Assembly: GCA_964363305.1 (NCBI GenBank)
Contig: CAYIHX010000041.1
Span: forward strand, 1-29,716
Source of the DNA: CAYIHX01 sp964363305
GTDB taxonomy: Bacteria > Bdellovibrionota > UBA1018
Direction: 5' to 3'
Length of the DNA stretch: 29,716 nt
This document shows positions 1-6,468 of the stretch, piece after piece (the stretch's first letter is position 1; the number at the start of each line of letters is the position of its first letter). The notes below the pieces were generated by a model. That model was not told the DNA's origin, did not search any database, and was given only the letters and a program-made list of their open reading frames with translations. A program made the position numbers and the translations under genes.

Positions 1-10
1 CTCGCGAGAG

Positions 11-164
11 TCGGTGCCTTTTCGATTGAGGCCCGGCTCCCGAGCTGATTCTCGAGGTCCTGGAGTTAAGTGCATAGCTTGGAGCGCACCCCCTTGCGTT
101 CATACACACTCAAAGGGGGCAGTTTATAACAATCGGTGTCAGGCACCGCAAGCTTGCGAGGTGC
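11..164. repeat. Cluster of palindromes in the 5' intergenic region, REP-like
   Basis: The 226 bases before the first gene hold no convincing coding region but several perfect inverted repeats. CCCCCTT at 89-95 pairs with AAGGGGG at 113-119. CGGTG-TCAGG-CACCG lies at 134-148. The 12-bp palindrome CGCAAGCTTGCG is at 147-158. GCACC at 143-147 can also pair with GGTGC at 160-164, so the last two structures exclude each other. TCGGTGCCTT at 11-20 recurs at 6409-6418. The dense hairpins resemble REP-type intergenic elements or a folded leader. No function can be assigned. A TATAAC box at 125-130 could be a -10 element, but no good -35 box precedes it. Confidence 0.45.
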
Positions 165-226
165 GTCAATCGATGCTATTGCGCATCGCAGCATCACATT
201 GGGTAACGTTTTTTGAGGAGGCAGAA

Positions 227-649
227 GTGGCGAAACAAGGTTTCATTCGGGGTGTTCTTTCGGTTCTCGTGTTCGTAGCAAGTGTGTCTGCCTGGGCTGC
301 TGGCCCCGGCCTCCTGCCTTTTCAAGAAGGAAAGGGCACGATCGGCTTGCTCTGTACGGGGGCGGATGGTCGCCAGTTCGGAACCCCGAGTTTCGCCCAG
401 GCCCTCAATGCCTGCAATCCTGCTGCGTCGAATTTTCGTGACTGCGCGCAAGTCCAGACTGAGGCCGCTCAACGCGAATTCGAAGGCTGTACTCAGAGTG
501 TCATGGCTCAATGGACGGAAGAAGCGATATCCAATCGTCGCGTCGACCTGACTGGCACCATCTGGTCTTACATCGATGGCGCTCGCATCTATCAAATTCA
601 AGCGATGTCGATGCGTTCCGCGGTCATTTCCCGCCGCTCGAGACGTTAA
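227..649 (+). CDS. Small secreted protein of unknown function
   Basis: This encodes a 140-residue protein that I do not recognise. The GTG start at 227 is chosen because a strong GAGGAGG ribosome site lies at 215-221, five bases before it; upstream in-frame sequence shows no better start. Residues 1-25 form a typical Sec signal peptide: basic K/R residues, a hydrophobic VLSVLVFVASVSAWA core, and likely cleavage after AWA or AWAA. The mature part is about 115 residues and carries four cysteines (CTG, NACN, DCA, GCT), which could form two disulfides in the periplasm. The tail is arginine-rich. Its stop codon overlaps the stop of the convergent hpt gene. The upstream leader is rich in hairpins, which may matter for its expression. 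Confidence 0.6.
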   Translation: MAKQGFIRGVLSVLVFVASVSAWAAGPGLLPFQEGKGTIGLLCTGADGRQFGTPSFAQALNACNPAASNFRDCAQVQTEAAQREFEGCTQSVMAQWTEEAISNRRVDLTGTIWSYIDGARIYQIQAMSMRSAVISRRSRR

Positions 650-1185
650 TTCGGGTACTTCAGATAGAAGATCTCGGGGAGATTGCGACAATGCTCCTCG
701 AGATCGAGCCCGTATCCGATGAGAAATTGATCCTCAATCAGCCGTCCCACATACTTCACCGGTGTTTCGACAACCCGCTTCGCGGATTTGTCCAGTAGCG
801 TGACGATCTCGACTGATGCTGGCCCGGATGCTTTGAGGCGATCGTAGAGAAAGCGCAAGGTGCGACCGCTGTCGATGATCTCTTCGACGATCAAGACATG
901 CTTGCCACGAATATCGGCTTGAATATCTTTGAGGATCGTGACGGTTCCGCTCGAGGCGCGGGCTTTGCCATAGCTCGAGAGGCGGACGAATTCGACCTCG
1001 GTATCGACCCTCAGATGGCGAACGAGATCGGCCATGAAGATGATGGCACCCTTGAGGACGCCGACGAGCACGACCTGTTTGCCCTCGTAGTCCTTATTGA
1101 TCCGGGTTGCCAGTTCGATGACCGCCGCTTCGATTTCGTGTTTACTGAGATATCGGGTGAAGTTCCTGTCGTCTGGCATGGTCAT
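646..1185 (-). CDS. hpt: Hypoxanthine (guanine) phosphoribosyltransferase
   Basis: This cytoplasmic purine-salvage enzyme joins hypoxanthine or guanine to PRPP, giving IMP or GMP. The product is 179 residues from the ATG at 1185, the usual size for bacterial Hpt. Visible hallmarks are the LVGVLKGAIIFMADL segment near residue 40, the PRPP-binding loop VLIVEEIIDSGRTL near residue 100 with its paired acidic residues, and the purine-site region with the lysine of LLDKSAKR. An in-frame TTG at 1233 would add 16 residues and overlap the stop of tatA; the shorter ATG start matches the family better. The gene directly follows tatA on the same strand, so the two are probably co-transcribed. It converges on the small secreted protein with overlapping stop codons (646-649). 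Confidence 0.92.
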   Translation of the reverse strand: MTMPDDRNFTRYLSKHEIEAAVIELATRINKDYEGKQVVLVGVLKGAIIFMADLVRHLRVDTEVEFVRLSSYGKARASSGTVTILKDIQADIRGKHVLIVEEIIDSGRTLRFLYDRLKASGPASVEIVTLLDKSAKRVVETPVKYVGRLIEDQFLIGYGLDLEEHCRNLPEIFYLKYPN

Positions 1186-1229
1186 GCCATCCAGGTTAGC
1201 TCTGTGCGATGAGCTGGGCAACCCCGCGG

Positions 1230-1481
1230 TCAACTCTTCGCTGTTTTTCCTGGGCCTGGCTCTTCGGTGGGGGTCTGCGCGATGATGGGTTTCGGGGCTT
1301 CCTTTTCGCGGTTCTGTTCGTCGATCTTACGGAAAGCGGCTTCCTCAACCCCGGAGACCGAGTCCTTGAAGTTACGAATCGCTTTCCCTAGAGTATTTCC
1401 GAGCTCAGGCAGACGCCGGGGCCCGAAGATCAAAAGGACGATACCGAGAATGACGAGATGCTCACCTGAAACGCCGAACAT
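1230..1481 (-). CDS. tatA: Sec-independent protein translocase TatA/TatE
   Basis: This is an 83-residue pore-forming component of the twin-arginine translocase, which exports folded proteins across the inner membrane. It has the full TatA plan: a short N-terminal transmembrane helix (EHLVILGIVLLI), the hinge FGPRRLPELG at about residues 19-28, an amphipathic helix (LGKAIRNFKDSVSG), and a polar, proline-rich tail. The glutamate in the N-terminal helix (GEH) is the usual polar TatA residue. A GGGAGGG ribosome site precedes the ATG. No tatB or tatC is adjacent, so those must lie elsewhere. ActB, encoded further along, carries a twin-arginine motif and is a likely substrate. The gene is divergent from the lipobox methyltransferase, with about 46 bp between starts, and is followed by hpt. 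Confidence 0.9.
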   Translation of the reverse strand: MFGVSGEHLVILGIVLLIFGPRRLPELGNTLGKAIRNFKDSVSGVEEAAFRKIDEQNREKEAPKPIIAQTPTEEPGPGKTAKS

Positions 1482-1527
1482 AGTCCCTCCCTTCTATCGG
1501 GGGCGGTCATGGCTGTCAATTCCTGCA

Positions 1528-2184
1528 ATGGTACTGTTTGGTCTTCTTTTCGCGGGCTGTGAGTCTAAAGGTCCCCAGAAGGCGGTGTTGAACGCTTATC
1601 AGATGGTCACGGGGGAGGACGATGAAGATGAACGTTCTCATTGGGATGCGATTTTAAATCGCCCTCAGTACGTCTACGGCAAGGAGGCCGCCCTCTTTCT
1701 TCAGGAGCAGATCCATATCGTTCAGCCGGGGCGGGCCCTCGATATCGCGATGGGAGAGGGGAGGAATGCTGTTTTTCTCGCACGAAAGGGGTTTCAGGTG
1801 GATGGGGTGGACCTCTCCGAGGTAGCCATCCGGAAGGCGCTTAGACTTGCGAAAGATCAGCACGTCACCATCAATCCCATTAGTGCCAACCTGAATCAGT
1901 ACCAGGTGCCTCACGAGACCTACGATCTCATTGTGACGATCAATTTCTTGTACCGCCCATTCATTCCGAGCCTGAAGCAGGGGCTGAAGAGGGGGGGGTA
2001 CGTCATTTACGAAAACCATACGGTCGATCAGCTCAAGAACGCTCTCGGGCAAAATCTTCGGAGAGATGGCCTGTTGAATCCAGGGGAGCTGCGTAAGTTG
2101 TTTAAAGATTTCGAGATTTTGGTTTACCGAGAAACGAATGATGGAAAGGATGCGGTAGCCAGCATCGTTGCGCGTAAGCCCTAA
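1528..2184 (+). CDS. Class I SAM-methyltransferase-like protein with an N-terminal lipobox
   Basis: This is a 218-residue protein from the ATG at 1528. The middle is a clear Rossmann-fold SAM-methyltransferase of the TehB/UbiE-like kind. Motif I reads ALDIAMGEGRNAVFLA, the acidic end of strand 2 is GVDLS, and a later strand reads YDLIVTINFLY. The canonical LGCG is here IAMG. The N-terminus is odd: a short hydrophobic stretch ends in LLFAGC, which matches a lipoprotein signal, and an acidic DDEDE linker follows. Start choice is uncertain. No good ribosome site precedes ATG 1528; an in-frame ATG at 1450 would add 26 residues but sits inside antisense tatA, and ATG 1603 would remove the lipobox. 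The substrate is unknown. It is divergent from tatA and converges on the YdbL gene. Confidence 0.7.
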   Translation: MVLFGLLFAGCESKGPQKAVLNAYQMVTGEDDEDERSHWDAILNRPQYVYGKEAALFLQEQIHIVQPGRALDIAMGEGRNAVFLARKGFQVDGVDLSEVAIRKALRLAKDQHVTINPISANLNQYQVPHETYDLIVTINFLYRPFIPSLKQGLKRGGYVIYENHTVDQLKNALGQNLRRDGLLNPGELRKLFKDFEILVYRETNDGKDAVASIVARKP

Positions 2185-2196
2185 GGGGCGTTCGTT

Positions 2197-2793
2197 TTAG
2201 TTTTTTTGCGTCCATTCGCCGCCATCGCTTTGAATCCAGGTCCCGGAGGGAGACTCGGCCTGAAAGGAGTGGGAAAACGTGCGACCGATGTCTTGCATGG
2301 TATTGGCTTTCAGGCCATTCAAGCGCGCCACTTCGGCGTAAAGATCCGCGCGGTCCGCATTCTCATTCCCGACGAGAGTTTCGAGCTTCTTGAGAAGAAT
2401 AGGTTTCACTTTGGATTTGTCGCGAATGAGGAGCAGACCCATGTTGTCTTCTCCGATCAATCCCGAGCGCTTGTGTACTAAGAGCTCACCAAGGCGTTTG
2501 CTCATTTTGTTCTTGAGGTCGGTCGTCTTGGCGCCCGAGATCTTGAACGATTCATCTGCCCAGGCCTCTGAAATCAATATTTCTTGCCACCCTTGAGCCG
2601 AGGGCTTCGAGGAGGGCGACCCGGTAGGGGTTCCGTTGTTTCTTTCTCGAGCGCGGTAAAGCTCACGGACGAAATCATCGCTCGCCTTCTGGGCGGCACC
2701 CTCCGGGAAGTTGACGTTGATGGTCACGCATCCGAAAGTCGAGAGAAGAGCGAGGGAGATTCCTGTCGTGGTGAGGGTCTTGAGCTTCATCAT
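2197..2793 (-). CDS. ydbL: YdbL family (DUF1318) lipoprotein, possible YnbE-YdbL merger
   Basis: This is a 198-residue predicted lipoprotein. The signal ends in STFGC, so Cys22 or so would be acylated. Just after it comes CVTINVNFP, a short strand-like segment typical of DUF1318 lipoproteins. The C-terminal 100 residues align by eye with E. coli YdbL: a GLIGED segment, a long basic helix, NADRADLYAEVARLNGL (YdbL has NAGRKASYQELARKNNL), and a closing GTWIQ...GEWTQK. The gene starts only 4 bp after the ydbH stop, so translation is probably coupled. E. coli YdbL is about 108 residues and periplasmic, while a separate lipoprotein, YnbE, pairs with YdbH. Here no ynbE is present, and this protein has a lipid anchor instead. 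Its role would be to assist the YdbH intermembrane bridge. Confidence 0.75.
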   Translation of the reverse strand: MMKLKTLTTTGISLALLSTFGCVTINVNFPEGAAQKASDDFVRELYRARERNNGTPTGSPSSKPSAQGWQEILISEAWADESFKISGAKTTDLKNKMSKRLGELLVHKRSGLIGEDNMGLLLIRDKSKVKPILLKKLETLVGNENADRADLYAEVARLNGLKANTMQDIGRTFSHSFQAESPSGTWIQSDGGEWTQKN

Positions 2794-2797
2794 GAGT

Positions 2798-5071
2798 CTA
2801 TTTTGACCCCGCTTCGGCGCCGACGTCAAATTCTCGAGGAAGACAGACAGTCGGAGGGGGCGGTGGAGCCTCATTCTTTTTTGAGAGGCCTTCGATCGTG
2901 CTCATGACATTGTCGAGCCAGGTTCGCATCCCCTCTGCGTCGAGGACGGCTGGGTAGGCGCGGCTGGCGAGCCGAACGCTGAAGGTGTCCGTGTCGAAAA
3001 TTTTCGAGCTGCTTTTGAGAAGGTAGTGCTCAGTTGATCCCGGAGGATCAAGAGTCTCGACCAGAATGCTTCCATCGGTCGAAAACGCCGTGAGGCCGGC
3101 GTACTTGACGTCGTATCCGCCGACGAGCTGTCTGGGCCAGCCGAAGAACAGCCAACTGGAGCCGAACGGCATGCTTTTGAGTGCTTGGTCTCCGGCGATC
3201 ATCTCGACAAAATTGCGCATGGCCTGGGGCGAGAATACGACGCGGTCGCCGGAGGTGGGCTTCATCTCGACGCGAAAATTATAATGGGTCGGTACCGGAC
3301 CCACGAGCGTCACGTGTCGCGCATACCCTCGGAGGACACCCTCCATCTTCCCAAAGTTGAGCCAGGGACCCAGCTCTCCGAGTTGAAACCCATCCCAGGT
3401 CACCGAAAAGTCTGTCTCGGGGAAGGGCGTCATCCACTCGTAGAGCCCGAGATCAGAGACTTCAAGGGCGCCTCCGAAGGCCGTGATTCGAGCGGAGCCT
3501 TTGGGCTCGATGGCGTCCGGAAAAATTGAAATCCGAGGGAGCTCAATGTCGATCTGCGCGGGGAATGGGCGGGCGGAGTGGATGCAGAGAGCGTCGAGCC
3601 AGGGTTGAATGGCAGTCTGGGGCACATGGAGTGAGGTGTGAGCCTCGAAGAGGTCTTCCTCTCCTGGGCGAACCTTCAGGGTCGATGGTCCGATAGTGAG
3701 GGGGGTTTCCGTGTTTTCGATTCGTATCCCGTCGGAAAGTGTCAGTTGAATGACCTCGCGGGCGGCGTCGCGTTTCCGGCTGAGGGCCAGTGGGGTCTTC
3801 CGAATCTCGCCCGCGGCCCGCTTCCAGGCAATTCGTTTCACTGATAGCGTTGCGTTCTTTGTCCCATCACGCAGTCGAAAGGGAAGATGGAGGTCGAGGC
3901 CCTGGAACGCGAACGCCTGGGATCTCATTTTTCCGGATAGATTTTTGATCGCGACCTGGCCCGAAATTTTCTCCACCCAATCACTGAGCATTTTTTTCGA
4001 GTTCAGCGGGGGCTCGAATGGAAATGAGCCCTCGACCGCGAAATTCAAGGCTCCTTGGGTCAGTTCAAGATCAATGAGTGGCGCGAGTTCCGGAAAGCTC
4101 TGGGCGACTTTGAATAGCCCGGGGAGCGGGAGATGAAGGCCTTCGCCTTTGAAGATCAACGCCTGGAGCGCGCCCGTGGTGGTTTGCGAAATTTGGGTCT
4201 GAGTCTCGATTCGCGGTGCGTTCCGCTTCCCGACTCGGAGATTCATTCTTTTGGGTTTCTGGTCTTCGAAAGCCATGTCGATGTGAACAGGTGAGGAGCG
4301 GAAGTCGAGATCAAGAAAATAGGGATCATACAGGGCCTCGATTCCTGATGCCTTCACGTCGAGCTCGAGCGGACCGATCGGAGAAAAGGGAAGTAGGCTC
4401 ATCGGGAAGGTGCCCTTGATGCTGAGCCCGCTGAGGTTCGCCATGCGGGCGTCGGATTCCTGATATTCGATCCGACGCGAAGAGAGAGAGGCGCGTAGCG
4501 ATCGATCAGAGTTTTCATCCCACTCGGCCGAGAGGCGAGGCGCGACAGCCTTGAGCGTGAACGGCGGGAGGTCGATTTTTTCAGCGGAAAGCTGGACACT
4601 GAGGCGTGAGATTGAGCTGAGTTTCTCTGACGCCTGTACTGAGAGGAGAATAGAGAGCGGTGATCCGCTTTGCCAGGGGCTGAGGAGCCCTGGTTTTTTC
4701 CAGTCTAATCTTGAATGATTCGCCTCGAAATAAAGCGCATATTGGGTATGGGCGTCGCGTTGGACGGGGCGGATATTGAGGGGGCCTTTCAGGAGGAGTC
4801 GAAAGGGCTCTCGCTCCAGGAGGATCTCGAGCTGGCTGATCTTGCCATTCCGAAATTCGGCCCAGTGGGCATCGACATCGACGGAACGGATTTTCAGCTG
4901 AAAGGGGAGTTTGGGCTCGATTTCTCGGAGGTATCGTCTGATCACCCATTGCTCTGCCCAACGGATCGCCCTCCCGTCGTGCCAGAGCCAGACGGTTCCC
5001 GAGGTAGCTAACGCGAGGAGCCCCAAGCCGATCATGGAAATTTTTCTAAAGGGGAAACGTCTCCGGGTCAC
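2798..5071 (-). CDS. ydbH: YdbH-like (AsmA-type) intermembrane lipid transport protein
   Basis: This is a 757-residue envelope protein. An N-terminal basic segment (MTRRRFPFRK) and one transmembrane helix (ISMIGLGLLALATSGTVWLW) anchor it in the inner membrane; the rest is a long, beta-rich periplasmic domain. In E. coli, YdbH, TamB and YhdP are partly redundant AsmA-like proteins thought to carry phospholipids between the two membranes. The assignment rests on architecture, on the C-terminal dicarboxylate-like segment (VVFSPQAMRNFVEMIAGDQALKS) and above all on the adjacent YdbL gene. E. coli YdbH is longer, about 880 residues. The end is unusual, with a polyproline run (PPPPP) and one cysteine. 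The GTG start is favoured because it keeps the basic N-terminus. It lies 21 bp after the pseudo-deacetylase gene in the same operon. Confidence 0.72.
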   Translation of the reverse strand: MTRRRFPFRKISMIGLGLLALATSGTVWLWHDGRAIRWAEQWVIRRYLREIEPKLPFQLKIRSVDVDAHWAEFRNGKISQLEILLEREPFRLLLKGPLNIRPVQRDAHTQYALYFEANHSRLDWKKPGLLSPWQSGSPLSILLSVQASEKLSSISRLSVQLSAEKIDLPPFTLKAVAPRLSAEWDENSDRSLRASLSSRRIEYQESDARMANLSGLSIKGTFPMSLLPFSPIGPLELDVKASGIEALYDPYFLDLDFRSSPVHIDMAFEDQKPKRMNLRVGKRNAPRIETQTQISQTTTGALQALIFKGEGLHLPLPGLFKVAQSFPELAPLIDLELTQGALNFAVEGSFPFEPPLNSKKMLSDWVEKISGQVAIKNLSGKMRSQAFAFQGLDLHLPFRLRDGTKNATLSVKRIAWKRAAGEIRKTPLALSRKRDAAREVIQLTLSDGIRIENTETPLTIGPSTLKVRPGEEDLFEAHTSLHVPQTAIQPWLDALCIHSARPFPAQIDIELPRISIFPDAIEPKGSARITAFGGALEVSDLGLYEWMTPFPETDFSVTWDGFQLGELGPWLNFGKMEGVLRGYARHVTLVGPVPTHYNFRVEMKPTSGDRVVFSPQAMRNFVEMIAGDQALKSMPFGSSWLFFGWPRQLVGGYDVKYAGLTAFSTDGSILVETLDPPGSTEHYLLKSSSKIFDTDTFSVRLASRAYPAVLDAEGMRTWLDNVMSTIEGLSKKNEAPPPPPTVCLPREFDVGAEAGSK

Positions 5072-5092
5072 GCCCGAAGAATAGCCGCTCGA

Positions 5093-6277
5093 TCAGTACG
5101 AAGCCAGTTCGGCCTCGCGCTTGGGAATGATAATGGCGGGGCGAATTCCTCGCTTTCGAAGTGCGGCAAGGAGGTGCGGCAATACGATGCTCGTTTGCTC
5201 AAGTGTGTCGTGGAGAATGAGGATGCCGCGGTCTTTGCTCTTCACCAGCGAGACCAGGTGTTCGAGGAGGAGGGTGGGGTCTTGGATCTGCCAGTCGCGG
5301 CCGTCGAGGTTCCAACTCACTGTCCGCAGTCCCTGCTCGGCAACGAGCGAGCGAAGTCCTGCGGTTGACGCGCCATAGGGGAATCGGAACAATAGGGGTG
5401 CATTGCCAACCTGTGAGGCAATGGCGTGCACTCCTTTTGAGATCTCTTTCGTTGCTTCCCGAAGAGTGAGGTATTTCATGGAGGAATAAGGGGAGTATCC
5501 TTCGGTACCGATCACATTTCCCAGGTCTCGAGCGGCCCTTGCCGGGCGAGAGTCGAGTGATACGCGCTCACCCACGAAAAAGAAATTCGCGGGCCAGTGA
5601 GCGGTTTGCAGCTCAGAGAGAATTCTCAGTGTGCGGGAAGGATGAGGCCCCCCGCTGAAAGTGATGGCCCAGTATCCCGGGGGAATTTCGGATCCATTCA
5701 GCGGGCGAACCTGATCAGTTGCCGCCGTGATATCGGTTTCGCTCGGAGAGAGGGCAGGGAGGGCTGCCGACGGAAGGACTGCTTCCTTTTCCCGCCAGAA
5801 GTTTTCCAGTCGAAGAAGCTCTTGTGAGCGACACGGCAGTGGATCCTGGGTGGATTCGAGCTCGAGTTGGAAAAGCGCAAGTTCCTGAGGTTGCAATTCC
5901 GCAAGTGCACCACAAAAGATCTCCGTAGCCCGTGGGGGCAGGTGCCGCATTTTTTCGGCGCGAACCAGTCCGTGGACGTTTTCAAAAACATCTGACGGAA
6001 GAAAGCCGCTCTGAAACCAGTTTTTCAATGAATCGGAAGAGCGATTTTGGCTGAGGGTTTCGCGGAGATCAGATCTAAATTGCTCGCCCATGGGGCGATT
6101 GCCGGTCGAGGTTCCCCAAACTAAGGAGTCGGCCGCATTGCGAGCGTTTCGAAGGAGGGAGTTGCGGAAGGCGAGCGTCGATTTTCGGCCGGTTGGAGTG
6201 AGGCCTAGGCCGAGAAGGCCGATCATGCCGAGAGCGAGGAACCGTCTCGGAGTCCGTTTTCCGGATTCGAATTTCAT
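5093..6277 (-). CDS. Polysaccharide deacetylase (NodB) fold protein, probably inactive
   Basis: This is a 394-residue protein with an N-terminal basic and hydrophobic signal or anchor (RRFLALGMIGLLGLGL). A helical region occupies about residues 35-190, and a NodB-homology domain occupies 200-390. Active NodB enzymes bind a metal through one Asp of TFDDGP and two His of an H-x3-4-H motif. Here motif 1 is TFSGGP (206-211) and motif 2 is GTEGYSPYS (257-265), so all three metal ligands are absent. Motif 3 RFPYG (298-302), motif 4 D325-x2-DW and motif 5 LHDT (355-358) are retained. The fold is therefore kept but deacetylation is unlikely; it may bind glycan or peptidoglycan instead. It heads an operon with ydbH and ydbL, and it diverges from a secreted protein across a palindrome at 6361-6375. 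Confidence 0.8.
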   Translation of the reverse strand: MKFESGKRTPRRFLALGMIGLLGLGLTPTGRKSTLAFRNSLLRNARNAADSLVWGTSTGNRPMGEQFRSDLRETLSQNRSSDSLKNWFQSGFLPSDVFENVHGLVRAEKMRHLPPRATEIFCGALAELQPQELALFQLELESTQDPLPCRSQELLRLENFWREKEAVLPSAALPALSPSETDITAATDQVRPLNGSEIPPGYWAITFSGGPHPSRTLRILSELQTAHWPANFFFVGERVSLDSRPARAARDLGNVIGTEGYSPYSSMKYLTLREATKEISKGVHAIASQVGNAPLLFRFPYGASTAGLRSLVAEQGLRTVSWNLDGRDWQIQDPTLLLEHLVSLVKSKDRGILILHDTLEQTSIVLPHLLAALRKRGIRPAIIIPKREAELASY

Positions 6278-6468
6278 AGTGCCGGTCGGGTATCACGGGC
6301 CGTTTCGCGCGGCAACAAGCCTCTTTTGAGCGGTTTGAGGCCCTTGAAATGATTGAAGAATAATGCGTAGCGTTATTGCAGGGCATGCTGCATTTCGGGC
6401 TTTTTGACTCGGTGCCTTGACCCCTTGCCCGCTCTCCCGCAGACCTGGCTGCGGGGAAGGTGGTGTCT
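6278..6468. promoter_or_regulatory. Divergent intergenic region with a TAAYGC-N3-GCGTTA palindrome
   Basis: This is the 191-bp space between the starts of the pseudo-deacetylase and the 555-aa secreted protein. It contains AATAATGCGTAGCGTTATT at 6359-6377, an inverted repeat whose core TAATGC-GTA-GCGTTA (6361-6375) matches the palindrome at 29512-29526 in both arm length and spacer length. The site lies about 90-100 bp from both start codons, which suits an operator serving both genes. A second small inverted repeat (GCAG/CTGC) follows at 6378-6391, and TCGGTGCCTT at 6409-6418 repeats bases 11-20. I see no convincing sigma-70 promoter in either direction. Confidence 0.4.

Noticed and set aside
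2178..2206. Possible terminator between the methyltransferase and ydbL genes
   Set aside because: The stem GCCC/GGGC is only 4 bp, and the T run lies mostly inside the end of the convergent gene; too weak to call.
4581..4961. Minus-strand open frame within ydbH in an alternate frame
   Set aside because: A proline- and arginine-rich shadow of ydbH with no start signal.
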